In this document: positions 1-7,989 of the stretch, one piece after another
How positions within the stretch are numbered: position 1 is the stretch's first letter
Layout of the letters: the number at the start of each line of letters is the position of its first letter
Assembly (NCBI RefSeq): GCF_022346545.1
Contig: NZ_JAKRNU010000009.1
Location: forward strand, 124,001-188,000
Source: Sporosarcina sp. ACRSM
GTDB taxonomy: Bacteria > Bacillota > Bacilli > Bacillales_A > Planococcaceae
Length of the DNA stretch: 64,000 nucleotides
Direction of reading: 5' to 3'
Notes under the pieces: generated by a model
What the model was told of the DNA's origin: nothing
Database searches by the model: none
The model's input: only the letters and a program-made list of their open reading frames with translations
Translations under genes and position numbers: made by a program

Positions 1-6
1 TGTTGA

Positions 7-1356
7 CTAGGTCCGTTGCACATATTGATTGATTTTCCGATTGGCCGTTGATTGGCTAATGCCCAATTTTTTCGCTAGTTTAATACTACTTGGATACTTT
101 TCGTACATTCGCACAATATAATCACCTTCCATCCTTTGAAGATATTGCTCCAATGTCAGATCATCGTTAGGAATAGGCGTCACCCCAACCTGATCGATAT
201 CAATGCAATCCTCATTTGAGGTGATTAAAATGCGTTCTATAAAATTTCTCAGTTCTCTAATATTACCGGGCCATTCCTGTCTGTTCAACCAAGACAGCAT
301 GTCAGGAGTGAATTCTTTATCCATCTGATGCTTCTCGTTGAACTCTTTCAATAGCTCAACTACTAAACGAACCAGCTCTTCCCTTCTTTCCCGCAAAGGG
401 GGTATCATAATCCTGATGACATTAATTCGATAATAGAGGTCTTCCCGAAAGCGTTTTTCTGCAATGAGTTTTTGTAAATCTTGGTTCGTTGCACAAATGA
501 TGCGACATGTTAAAGGTATTGTTGAACTACCGCCCACACGTTGGACCATTAAGTTTTGAAGTACGGACAATAGTTTAACTTGAAGGCTAAGTGGTAACTC
601 GGAAATTTCATCGAGAAAAATCGTTCCTTTCCCTGCCGCTTCAAAATACCCTTTCTTCCCACCCTTTTTCGCCCCTGTGAATGCCCCTTCTTCGTATCCG
701 AATAACTCAGATTCGATCAAGGATTCGGGAATGGCTCCACAATTCACTTCAATGAAAGGTTCCTTGTTCCGATTGGACTTTTTATGAATTTTGCGGGCAA
801 TGAAGTTTTTTCCGACACCCGTCTCGCCCTCTAATAATACGGTGACGTCTAAGCTGGAAACTTTTTCAACAATACTATACACTTGTCCCATTTTGCCATG
901 ATGCGCCGCTGAAAGATACATCGGATTGTTCTTGATCTTTTCAATCTCTTTTTCATACAGGGCCATCAGTTCAGCCACTTGCTGATTCGTCTTCTTCAGA
1001 TAATCCAATTCTGTAATATCTCTTGAAAAGCTAAGCGCTCCCTGAAGTTGCTCATTTTCATCGAAAATAGGATGACCAGACACTACAAGCTTTCTTCCCT
1101 TTTTTGTTTCTTGAATAATCGTCTCGCTTTTTTTCGATTGCAAAACTTTACCGGTCACAGAAGGTGACAGTATTCCTTGTTTCTCCAACAAAAAAACACT
1201 TTGATGAATGACTTCCTCTGCATGGATTCCGAACAAATCTTTAAAACGTTCACTGGCAAATAAAATCTTACCATCTGCATCGGTGACAAAGATTTCGTCA
1301 AATGAAGATTTGATAATACTTTCTAATATTAGGTGACTCCGTTCTAATGAAAGCAT
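7..1356 (-). CDS. Sigma-54-dependent transcriptional activator (PAS, AAA+, HTH)
   Basis: Enhancer-binding activator of sigma-54 RNA polymerase, 449 residues and complete. An N-terminal PAS domain (about 10-115) probably senses a small ligand. The AAA+ domain (about 145-375) carries Walker A GETGVGKN (177-184), the sigma-54 contact loop GAFTGA (224-229) and Walker B GTIFLDE. The C-terminus ends in a short TyrR/Fis-like helix-turn-helix. The start follows AGAGGAG with good spacing, and a sigma-A-like promoter lies just upstream. It sits directly downstream of a flavin oxidase operon on the same strand but after a hairpin, so it is a separate unit. It may control that operon, but I found no convincing -24/-12 promoter in the window, so the target is inferred. 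Confidence 0.93.
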   Translation of the reverse strand: MLSLERSHLILESIIKSSFDEIFVTDADGKILFASERFKDLFGIHAEEVIHQSVFLLEKQGILSPSVTGKVLQSKKSETIIQETKKGRKLVVSGHPIFDENEQLQGALSFSRDITELDYLKKTNQQVAELMALYEKEIEKIKNNPMYLSAAHHGKMGQVYSIVEKVSSLDVTVLLEGETGVGKNFIARKIHKKSNRNKEPFIEVNCGAIPESLIESELFGYEEGAFTGAKKGGKKGYFEAAGKGTIFLDEISELPLSLQVKLLSVLQNLMVQRVGGSSTIPLTCRIICATNQDLQKLIAEKRFREDLYYRINVIRIMIPPLRERREELVRLVVELLKEFNEKHQMDKEFTPDMLSWLNRQEWPGNIRELRNFIERILITSNEDCIDIDQVGVTPIPNDDLTLEQYLQRMEGDYIVRMYEKYPSSIKLAKKLGISQSTANRKINQYVQRT

Positions 1357-1385
1357 CCGTTTCTCCTCTAGTCATTTTTAGTTAT

Positions 1386-1414
1386 ATACTATTCACAATT
1401 GACTATGTTGTCAA
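1386..1414 (-). promoter_or_regulatory. Sigma-A-like promoter of the sigma-54 activator gene
   Basis: On the minus strand a perfect -35 TTGACA (1409-1414) is separated by 17 bases from TAGTAT (1386-1391). It lies about 30 bases upstream of the activator's start codon, after the terminator of the preceding operon, so the regulator appears to have its own promoter. Confidence 0.7.
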
Positions 1415-1480
1415 TTAATTATTAATCTTTTATTCTAGACTAAGTCTTCTGTTGGGATAATGCTCCAGCGATAGAAAACA

Positions 1481-1518
1481 AATATCCTCTCAAGTCCCGA
1501 AAGACTCAAGAGGATATT
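1481..1518 (-). terminator. Hairpin after the flavin oxidase operon
   Basis: AATATCCTCT pairs with AGAGGATATT, with a further AGTC/GACT inner pairing. The T-rich tail on the minus strand is weak. The position, just past the stop of the oxidoreductase gene, fits an operon terminator. Confidence 0.6.
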
Positions 1519-1592
1519 CCGATTGATAGACCTGCTACTAGATTTCTTTTGAAAAAACAGTGGTAAATGGACTTTCTGCACTACGTTAAAAC

Positions 1593-2780
1593 CTATGAAA
1601 CTACATATTCATGAAATGCCCGTTCCACTTTGTGGCGGCCGGCTTCGATTTCTGGATGGAATTGGATGGTGGCCGCTTCGCGGATCGCTTTTACTTCTTG
1701 CATCGCTTGCTGGATGTTCTCGTTCTGTTTGGCGATGGAGTATCCGGCGAGCTTTCCTTGTGCGCGTGCCACTTTGGCGCTTTCGATGCCGGTGATATTC
1801 CCGGCGACGTACAGTCCTTCGAGCGGTGTTTCCATTTGCTCATTATGAATCGGGACATGTCCGCCTAATTCTTCTACGTATTGGAATGGACAGCCGATAA
1901 CCGCAGCAAGTTCTGTCAACGGATACAGTCCGCCTGCGATGCAGACAAAATCGACCTCGATTTTCTTTTCAGTTCCCGGAATCACTTCTCCTTCAGGCGT
2001 GAGATCACACATCGTCACGGATTCCACTTTTTCAGTCCCATTAATTTGCGTAATCGCTTTTCGGATGTGGATCGGCATGCCCCACATTTTCACGCCGCCC
2101 TTTGGATAGAATTTCACAGCTAAATCACGTACCCAAGCGGCTTTGGCGAATTTGCTGCCGAAACGGAGGAAAGCGGATGGCGCTAAATGGGCGATGCGTA
2201 CCAATCCTTCCATCACCTTACCCGGATGTGCATGATTTTTCGTGACCGGGTTGTTAACAGGTAACGCCATGCTATGCAAACCCACACCTGCAAGTTGCAG
2301 CTCACGGGCGATTGCGGCGGATAAGACGTTGACCCCCACGATGATTCCTTTATTGCCCACACGAACACGATGAACATTGGTCATCACTTGTGCCGCCCCG
2401 ATGGACATGACGCCAGGAAGCGTCCAACCTGGGATTGGCGCGGCCGTTTCTGCGGCGCCCGTTGCCAACAGAACATTTTTCGTCTCAAAAAGGCCTTGAT
2501 TGGTATGCACAATATAGCCACCCTCTATTTTTTCAAGATGATGGCAGGAAACTTCACATTGGATTGTCGTATTCAGCTTCTCAGCTTTCGCCAATAAAGC
2601 CTTCGTCTCTTCAATTCCATTCCACCATTCCCCACTTGGTTCTTGATGAAGTTGTCCAAGAAGCCGTCCACCCGGCTTCGGAAATTCATCGATCACAAGT
2701 ACATCCAAATCGGATTCGCGGCAGGCAATTGCGGCGGATAAACCGGCTGGGCCCGCACCGATGATCACGACATCACGCAT
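1593..2780 (-). CDS. FAD/NAD(P)-dependent oxidoreductase, HcnB/opine oxidase A-like subunit
   Basis: Flavoprotein subunit of a multi-component amine or imino-acid dehydrogenase, related to HcnB, opine oxidase subunit A and D-hydroxyproline dehydrogenase subunits. A Rossmann dinucleotide motif GAGPAGLS lies at the N-terminus, and a second FAD signature, GLYVAGN, lies near residue 330. I take the start as ATG at 2780, preceded by AAGGAGGG. An upstream in-frame extension to 2807 would put that ribosome site inside the gene. The start overlaps the preceding [2Fe-2S] gene by 8 bases, suggesting translational coupling. Third gene of an operon with two [2Fe-2S] proteins. The substrate is not shown by the sequence. 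Confidence 0.85.
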   Translation of the reverse strand: MRDVVIIGAGPAGLSAAIACRESDLDVLVIDEFPKPGGRLLGQLHQEPSGEWWNGIEETKALLAKAEKLNTTIQCEVSCHHLEKIEGGYIVHTNQGLFETKNVLLATGAAETAAPIPGWTLPGVMSIGAAQVMTNVHRVRVGNKGIIVGVNVLSAAIARELQLAGVGLHSMALPVNNPVTKNHAHPGKVMEGLVRIAHLAPSAFLRFGSKFAKAAWVRDLAVKFYPKGGVKMWGMPIHIRKAITQINGTEKVESVTMCDLTPEGEVIPGTEKKIEVDFVCIAGGLYPLTELAAVIGCPFQYVEELGGHVPIHNEQMETPLEGLYVAGNITGIESAKVARAQGKLAGYSIAKQNENIQQAMQEVKAIREAATIQFHPEIEAGRHKVERAFHEYVVS

Positions 2781-3171
2781 GCGGAACACCCTCCTTATGA
2801 TTGTCATTCATTTTTTCGAATTCAGCATACGTACGCGGCCATTCTTCTGGTGAAGCTTTAAATGGAGCAGGTTGCATCTTCCCACTTTCAATGACCATGT
2901 CATTTTGAATAGGCGTCATACATGCGCGTACGATTTTGGCATCATTTACCGTTACACGACATTCAAAACAATGCCCGATATTACAATAAATGGCGCGTGG
3001 TGCACCTGTCCCTTCATGTACGCGTAATTGTCTAATTCCATTCGCGAGGAGTGCGGATGCGATCGTATCGCCTTCAAATCCTTCATATAATTTGCCGTCA
3101 AAGGTAAAAGTGACGGGCGTCTGGTTGGTTAATTTACCTAACACCGGATGATCTATGATACGGTTCGTCAT
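2773..3171 (-). CDS. [2Fe-2S] protein, HcnA-like oxidase subunit
   Basis: Small iron-sulfur subunit (132 residues) of the HcnA/sarcosine oxidase alpha N-terminal type. It has an adrenodoxin-like fold with cysteines in CNIGHCFEC and a further ACMTP cysteine, the usual plant-type [2Fe-2S] spacing. Such proteins pass electrons from an amine-oxidising flavoprotein. The start overlaps the stop of the BFD-like gene by 4 bases, and its own stop overlaps the next start, so the three genes are tightly coupled. The partners are likely the adjacent FAD subunit and the divergent DAO-family oxidase. Confidence 0.85.
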   Translation of the reverse strand: MTNRIIDHPVLGKLTNQTPVTFTFDGKLYEGFEGDTIASALLANGIRQLRVHEGTGAPRAIYCNIGHCFECRVTVNDAKIVRACMTPIQNDMVIESGKMQPAPFKASPEEWPRTYAEFEKMNDNHKEGVPHA

Positions 3172-3434
3172 CTTGATTCCCCTCCTAAAATGGATAATGA
3201 TACAGGCCGAATAGGAGGTTGGACTTTCAACGGAATGTCATGGCCCGCTCTTTCTCCTGTTACCGCTTCCAAAACGGCGTCTACAGCAGGTCTGCATGTG
3301 CGCCCCCCGCAATAACCCATTCCAGCTCTCGTACGCAATTTCACTTCACGGGCAGAACAATTATAATGGCTGGCAGTCTGTTGGATATCTTCCAACGAAA
3401 CTTCTTCACATCTACAAATAATCGTTTGATCCAC
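3168..3434 (-). CDS. BFD-like [2Fe-2S] binding protein
   Basis: An 88-residue BFD-type [2Fe-2S] domain with four cysteines arranged as CRCEE near the N-terminus and GYCGGRTC near residue 42. In opine oxidase and D-hydroxyproline dehydrogenase systems this domain is either fused to or encoded beside the HcnB-like subunit; here it is free-standing. It starts with GTG after a strong GGAGGAG site. It is the first gene of the three-gene operon, reading away from the DAO-family gene across an intergenic region of about 490 bases that holds a structured repeat. Confidence 0.85.
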   Translation of the reverse strand: MDQTIICRCEEVSLEDIQQTASHYNCSAREVKLRTRAGMGYCGGRTCRPAVDAVLEAVTGERAGHDIPLKVQPPIRPVSLSILGGESR

Positions 3435-3542
3435 GGGGCAACTCCTCCTTCAATAAGTGTAACGATAAAAGTTGACACAATATCCTCTTCTATTCTAACA
3501 TTAAGAAAAGATAAGTATATTCAAATTTTAGTAAAAACCAAT

Positions 3543-3859
3543 CAATTACGCCTCGGCGTAATTGTGTCCAGATTTTGAATCGAGCTTGCTCGATTAACTC
3601 CTTTCAAAATCTGTGACATCCGCCGGAGGCTTGGGCCAACAGGATGTTGGTCACTCAGGCGTTGCCAATCAAACAGCGAAGGGTTTGATTGGCCGTATTT
3701 CTGCGTTTTTTTGCAGAAATTAAGGCACTTTTTGGACGCGGCGACCTTAGCCTGAGTTCCTCTAATCAGCAGGTAGTCTGGACTCCCTCTGATTGAAATG
3801 CCTTCTGGCATTCATCCCACCACTTATGGAAGTGGGGGGATGAATGCTGAATCAAGTTA
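3543..3859. repeat. Structured intergenic repeat, long form (copy 1)
   Basis: Roughly 317 bp with dense hairpins. It opens with CAATTACGCC, two bases, then GGCGTAATTG. Next CAGATTTTGAA (3569-3579) pairs with TTCAAAATCTG (3603-3613) around an inner stem ATCGAGC/GCTCGAT. A central module has CCAACA/TGTTGG, CCAATCAAAC/GTTTGATTGG and GCAGAAAT hairpins. It ends with a GCCTTCTGGC hairpin, a CCACTTATGGAAGTGG hairpin and the end motif GAATCAAGTTA. Related copies occur at 7409-7750, 13584-13775 and 21674-21865 in the same orientation. It lies between divergent oxidase genes. An open frame across it (3542-3811) is not regarded as a gene. Confidence 0.85.
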
Positions 3860-3921
3860 TAATTCATTCTACTTTCTAGAATAGACTACATGACATTTAC
3901 ATGTCAAAGGAGGCCGGGAAG

Positions 3922-5100
3922 ATGTCGCAAAATAAACATGCTGAAGTAGCAATTATCGGTGGCGGTATTGTCGGTTGTGCAATCGCTTACTATGTTGCCA
4001 AATCAGGAATTGACTGTGTATTGATCGAGAAAAATGATATCGCAAGCGGCACCTCTTCACGCTGTGATGGCAATGTCACGATTGTGGATAAAGACCCTGG
4101 ATTTGATAGTTTAATGTCCTGGAAAAGTCAAGAATTGACGATAGAGTTGAGTAACGAACTGGATTTACCATTCGAATACCGGGCACTCGGCAGTTTGCTC
4201 GTCTGTGAGAATGATACAGAAATGCAGGCAGCGAAAGAATGGGTGGACATTCAAACAGCGGCAGGATTGAAATTCAACTTGCTTGACCGGGAAGACCTTC
4301 GACAAGAATCCCCTTATTTTGCAGATGATATTCCAGGCGGGCTAGAATGTGAAACCGATTCGCTCATCAATCCTTATCTGTTTTGTTATTCCTTGATTGA
4401 AAAGGCCAAGCAATATGGTCTGAAATTACAGACTCATGCTGAAGTGACAGCCATTACGAAAAAAGAAAATTTTACGATTGAAACGTCGAATGGAACATTT
4501 ACCGCGAAAAAAGTCATCAATGCGGCAGGCGTTTGGGCACCTTTTATCGGCAAAATGCTCGACCTCGACATCCCGATCATCCCGAGAAAAGGGCATATCA
4601 TGGTGGGCGCCCGACAAAAGCCGGTCATGATGCGCAACGTCATGGAGTTCGGTTATTTGATGAACAAATTTGGCCGGGAGCGCATTGTTGATGAAAGAAC
4701 GGAAAAACACGGTGTCGCATTGGTGCTGGAGCCGACGGAAAGCCAGAATTTCTTGCTCGGAAGCAGCCGCCAATTTGTCGGGTATGACGGAAGAATCGAT
4801 ATCAATGTCGTGGAAACGATGGCGAGAAGGGCAATCCGTTTCTATCCGAAATTGAATGATTTCACAATGATTCGTACGTACACCGGTTTTAGACCGTGGA
4901 CAGCAGATCATTTGCCAATCGTTTCAGCCGTCGATGAAATCCCTGGATTCTTCATTGCTGCAGGACACGAAGGAGATGGCATCAGCCTTGCCACCGTAAC
5001 AGGCAAATTGATTGAACAATTGATCCGCGAAGAATCGGACACGATCATTCCCGTTGATCCATTACGCTTTGAACGTTTTAACAAAGTACCGGCTTTGTAA
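3922..5100 (+). CDS. FAD-dependent oxidase of the DAO/glycine oxidase family
   Basis: Flavin-dependent amine or amino-acid oxidoreductase (392 residues) of the D-amino acid oxidase/glycine oxidase/opine oxidase B family. A Rossmann motif GGGIVGCAIA sits at the N-terminus, and a C-terminal FAD-contact motif AAGHEGDGI near residue 355 is typical of DAO-fold enzymes. The start ATG at 3922 follows AAAGGAGG; a longer frame from 3901 would include that site. It is divergent from the HcnA/HcnB/BFD operon and probably forms its catalytic subunit, as in opine oxidase or D-hydroxyproline dehydrogenase. The exact substrate is unknown. A strong hairpin terminator follows. Confidence 0.87.
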   Translation: MSQNKHAEVAIIGGGIVGCAIAYYVAKSGIDCVLIEKNDIASGTSSRCDGNVTIVDKDPGFDSLMSWKSQELTIELSNELDLPFEYRALGSLLVCENDTEMQAAKEWVDIQTAAGLKFNLLDREDLRQESPYFADDIPGGLECETDSLINPYLFCYSLIEKAKQYGLKLQTHAEVTAITKKENFTIETSNGTFTAKKVINAAGVWAPFIGKMLDLDIPIIPRKGHIMVGARQKPVMMRNVMEFGYLMNKFGRERIVDERTEKHGVALVLEPTESQNFLLGSSRQFVGYDGRIDINVVETMARRAIRFYPKLNDFTMIRTYTGFRPWTADHLPIVSAVDEIPGFFIAAGHEGDGISLATVTGKLIEQLIREESDTIIPVDPLRFERFNKVPAL

Positions 5101-5116
5101 AGTGGATTCATAATTG

Positions 5117-5166
5117 AAAAGTACCAAATTCTAACGCTGAACTGCATTAGAATTTGGTACTTTTTT
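5117..5166. terminator. Bidirectional intrinsic terminator
   Basis: AAAAGTACCAAATTCTAA pairs with TTAGAATTTGGTACTTTT and is followed by further T's. It lies between the convergent DAO-family oxidase and glycosyltransferase genes and can serve both. Confidence 0.9.
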
Positions 5167-5193
5167 GAGTGGTTTGTCGTAGTTTTAATCGCC

Positions 5194-6759
5194 CTATTCT
5201 TCCCATTTCACAAGATTCGGCTGTTCATCCAATATGGATTCATATTGCTCTTTCGCTCCATATTGTCCTTGCGGATCAAGCGTCATATATCTCTTATATT
5301 TTTCAGCACGGATTTCGGGCGTTGCCCATCCATAATGCTTAACTCGCAAATGAGAAATATGATTGGACAATTGAAATATATTTTCAGGAAATCGACCGCA
5401 ATGTTGCGCCGATTCTTTCCAAGTATACGTAAAATCTTTTCGGTATCTTAATAGGAAAGGACGGTACATCGAGTGAGCGCGCCAATGGTCGTCCTCACGA
5501 TAATGCGTCGCATTCCAAAAATCATACAGTCTAAATGAATAAAGGTCGTATTTCTCTTGCAACAGTAGCCCATTGATCTCTTGAATAAATCTGTCCTCAA
5601 ATAGTTCATCGGCATCCAAATTTAAAATCCAATCCGGTTCCGTCTTGATCGTTTCCTCCCACTGTTGCTTGCGCAAGTCGATTTCATTGGAAAACTTGGA
5701 AACTTCATTTCTAATTATTGTCAATGGGATGCCCTTTAATAGTTCCTCGCAAATTTCTACAGTATGATCTGTACTGCCGTCATCGATAATGACAGCTTCG
5801 TCAATGACAGGCAGATGCTTACTTAACACTTCTCGTAAGTACCCGTTTCCTTCATTTTTTACAATCATCGATAAAGTCAGCTTCGGTTTAACGATGTAAA
5901 CATTTTCAAGAGCTTCCTTTTCGTTGTCATAGGCCTGATTAAAAAACTCAGGAATCCCCACAATATCCTCGTCCCTATAAATATGGTAAGCGGGATAATG
6001 CGTATCGACATGTAACGGCAATCCAAGAGCAGCTGCCCGGATACAAAAATGCCGATCTTCTCCCCAAAACATCAGATTAGGGATTTGGTTAAAATTGACC
6101 CCTTTCTGAAGCGCCTCCCGTGACAGTAGCGTACATGCACCAAGCCCTCCCACTTCATACACGCCTGGCACTCTTAGCTCATTCAAGAATTCGTTGAAGC
6201 GTATCCTAGTTTGCTCATCGGATAACTGTTCTCCTCGTTGCTTTCGATATTGGATATATTCGTCATAGAGCCATACTTGTGGTTGCTCGATGGCATTCGG
6301 TTGCCACCTGGTCCAAAAGATTTCAGATATAATATCCTTTTTCTGCTGAACGAGATGCGTAATCGTTTGCGGGTATAATAATAGATCCGAGTCAACCAAA
6401 AATAGGTAGTCCACCTGTTGCTCTTTTGCCGATTGAATGATCGAGTTTTTAAAATCTGCGACTTTCCAAACGAGATGCTCATTCCAATAATGGGTAATCC
6501 CATCCGTTACATATTCATCTTGATACGTTGACTTTTCAATGAGTACGGATGGATTGCGTGCGTGAAATTTTTCAAGAAGCCGACTGGATTTTTGGTTTTT
6601 ATTATCATCTATAAAATGAAAAGCGAATGTGAGATCTTCTTGTTGAAGTTGTTCTAAGGAATACAAAAATGCCCCTAATACTTCCGGCTTTTGGTGCACC
6701 GGACTTGCGATCAATACTTTCTTTTTTCCTTCTATCTCATTCACCATCTTTCCATTCAT
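5194..6759 (-). CDS. Two-domain family 2 glycosyltransferase
   Basis: A 521-residue cytosolic protein with two glycosyltransferase-like halves. The N-terminal half (about 10-280) resembles an Anp1/GT-A fold, with a DSDLLL acidic motif near residue 120. The C-terminal half (about 290-500) is a classic GT2 domain, with SMIVKNE, IIDDGSTDHT and LNLDADE as the nucleotide-sugar and metal-binding DxD-type sites. The start codon follows CGAGGAT. It stands alone between a terminator and a divergent small gene, so neither acceptor nor sugar can be inferred. A role in surface polysaccharide or protein glycosylation is possible. Confidence 0.8.
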   Translation of the reverse strand: MNGKMVNEIEGKKKVLIASPVHQKPEVLGAFLYSLEQLQQEDLTFAFHFIDDNKNQKSSRLLEKFHARNPSVLIEKSTYQDEYVTDGITHYWNEHLVWKVADFKNSIIQSAKEQQVDYLFLVDSDLLLYPQTITHLVQQKKDIISEIFWTRWQPNAIEQPQVWLYDEYIQYRKQRGEQLSDEQTRIRFNEFLNELRVPGVYEVGGLGACTLLSREALQKGVNFNQIPNLMFWGEDRHFCIRAAALGLPLHVDTHYPAYHIYRDEDIVGIPEFFNQAYDNEKEALENVYIVKPKLTLSMIVKNEGNGYLREVLSKHLPVIDEAVIIDDGSTDHTVEICEELLKGIPLTIIRNEVSKFSNEIDLRKQQWEETIKTEPDWILNLDADELFEDRFIQEINGLLLQEKYDLYSFRLYDFWNATHYREDDHWRAHSMYRPFLLRYRKDFTYTWKESAQHCGRFPENIFQLSNHISHLRVKHYGWATPEIRAEKYKRYMTLDPQGQYGAKEQYESILDEQPNLVKWEE

Positions 6760-6890
6760 AAAGATCCTCGTTTCTCAATTATTATATGTATCGCGCAATA
6801 TAAGTTCCCCACACCCAGGCATCTAGATTTTATTTTCAATTTACAGGATAATAGAAGAAGTTCATTCGTTAGTTTATTGGAGGTTTTATT

Positions 6891-7316
6891 GTGGGGATTA
6901 ATCGTATTTCGTTGCCGACTGCTTATATGATCGAAACGCTGCGCAGTAACGGCATATCTGATGAACAAATCCTTCATCAAATCAAAGAACGGGATGTAAC
7001 GCCTTGGGACCGTTTGCATTCAAATTTCGACTTTACAAATCTTGTCGAGCTTGCCGACCAAGATGGAATTAGTTTTGAATCGATCATCCAGGACGGCTAT
7101 ACCGTGAAATTCATTACGATAAGAGGATTGCAGACATTGTTGCAATTGAAATTTGATAAGATTGTAGACCGCGATTACCAAGTAACCGAAACAGGCATTT
7201 CAGGACTGCAGTTGGAAGAATCTGATTTCACGGTACTGAAACAATTACTCTCTCGCAACTGTAAAATTCAGGAGACGCTTCCCGTGAATAAAGGGATTGC
7301 CATCGAGCTAGTCTAA
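6891..7316 (+). CDS. Conserved-looking small protein of unknown function
   Basis: A 141-residue soluble protein, not recognised. It starts with GTG at 6891 after TTGGAGG with eight-base spacing, so it looks genuinely translated. There is no signal peptide, membrane segment or obvious catalytic motif. The N-terminal part is helical and the middle is rich in acidic residues. It is a single gene followed by a strong terminator. Its last 29 codons and terminator are repeated, diverged, at 15566-15700 on the far side of the pyrimidine operon, which shows that this locus took part in a rearrangement. Confidence 0.7.
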   Translation: MGINRISLPTAYMIETLRSNGISDEQILHQIKERDVTPWDRLHSNFDFTNLVELADQDGISFESIIQDGYTVKFITIRGLQTLLQLKFDKIVDRDYQVTETGISGLQLEESDFTVLKQLLSRNCKIQETLPVNKGIAIELV

Positions 7317-7321
7317 AAGTG

Positions 7322-7365
7322 AAAAAAGGTTCCCGCGGCTAGATTGCCAAGAGGAACCTTTTTTT
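7322..7365 (+). terminator. Intrinsic terminator of the 6891 gene
   Basis: AAAAAAGGTTCC pairs with GGAACCTTTTTT around a GC-rich loop. A diverged copy occurs at 15658-15700. Confidence 0.9.
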
Positions 7366-7408
7366 GTGTGCTGAAACAACGTTGTTTACTTTGAGTAAAG
7401 CGTTGCGA

Positions 7409-7750
7409 ATGGAACAGCAAAGGGTTCGATTTGCCTTAATTTCTGCGTCTTTTGCAGAAATTAAGGCACTTGGATAAGCGCAATTTACTCCCTTCAAAAT
7501 CCGTGACGTCCGCCGGAGGCTTGGGCCAACAGGATGTTGGTCACTCAGGCGTTGCCAATCAAACAGCGAAGGGTTTGATTTGCCGTATTTCTGCGTTTTT
7601 TTTGCAGAAATTAAGGCACTTTTTGGACGCGGCGACCTTAGCCTGAGTTCCTCTAATCAGCCGGGATTTGAACCCCCGCTGTATTGAATGTATGTCTAGC
7701 ATTCATCCCGCCACTTATGGAAGTGGGGGACTTCTGCCGAAGCAAGTTAA
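7409..7750. repeat. Structured intergenic repeat, long degenerate form (copy 2)
   Basis: Closely related to copy 1 from about 7477 to 7750: the CAAAATCCGTGAC segment, the CCAACA/TGTTGG and TTTGATT hairpins, the GCAGAAATTAAGGCAC stem, and the CCACTTATGGAAGTGGGGG end hairpin. The usual left end with the CAATTACGCC stem is missing. It is replaced by a second partial copy of the central module at 7409-7472, so this copy looks rearranged. It lies between the terminator of the 6891 gene and the end of the pyrimidine operon. Confidence 0.8.
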
Positions 7751-7764
7751 ATGGACATACTTTC

Positions 7765-7971
7765 TTAAAACTGCGTTTGTTCTTGGAGCTTTGCCGCAAA
7801 ATATTTACGCGCTTCGGCGGTCTGAATCTGCAAACAAACTTCTTCTTCCTGCCGTTCAAACTCGACAAACATCCCGCTTAAATTTTCATACACATTATGG
7901 ATTTTAAAGCCCCTGTCTAAATAGTCATCTACTTGTTTCATTTCATCCATGCTAAGTAAATGATCCGACAT
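7765..7971 (-). CDS. Small hypothetical protein at the end of the pyrimidine operon
   Basis: A 68-residue acidic, probably helical protein with no recognised family. I chose the ATG at 7971 because GCGAGGT sits five to seven bases upstream; a GTG at 7977 is possible but less well spaced. It follows the NCS1 permease gene by only 18 bases on the same strand and so is probably co-transcribed with it. No signal peptide or membrane segment is seen. A role in pyrimidine catabolism is suggested only by position. Confidence 0.6.
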   Translation of the reverse strand: MSDHLLSMDEMKQVDDYLDRGFKIHNVYENLSGMFVEFERQEEEVCLQIQTAEARKYFAAKLQEQTQF

Positions 7972-7989
7972 AAACACACCTCGCTTTTC

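Noticed and set aside
3555..3575. Second possible -24/-12 element, GG-N10-GC, upstream of the BFD-like gene
   Set aside because: Spacing fits but both boxes deviate from TGGCAC and TTGC, and the match falls inside the repeat stem.
3542..3811. 89-residue open frame in copy 1 of the structured repeat
   Set aside because: It coincides with hairpins of the repeat, is not preserved in the other copies and has no ribosome site.
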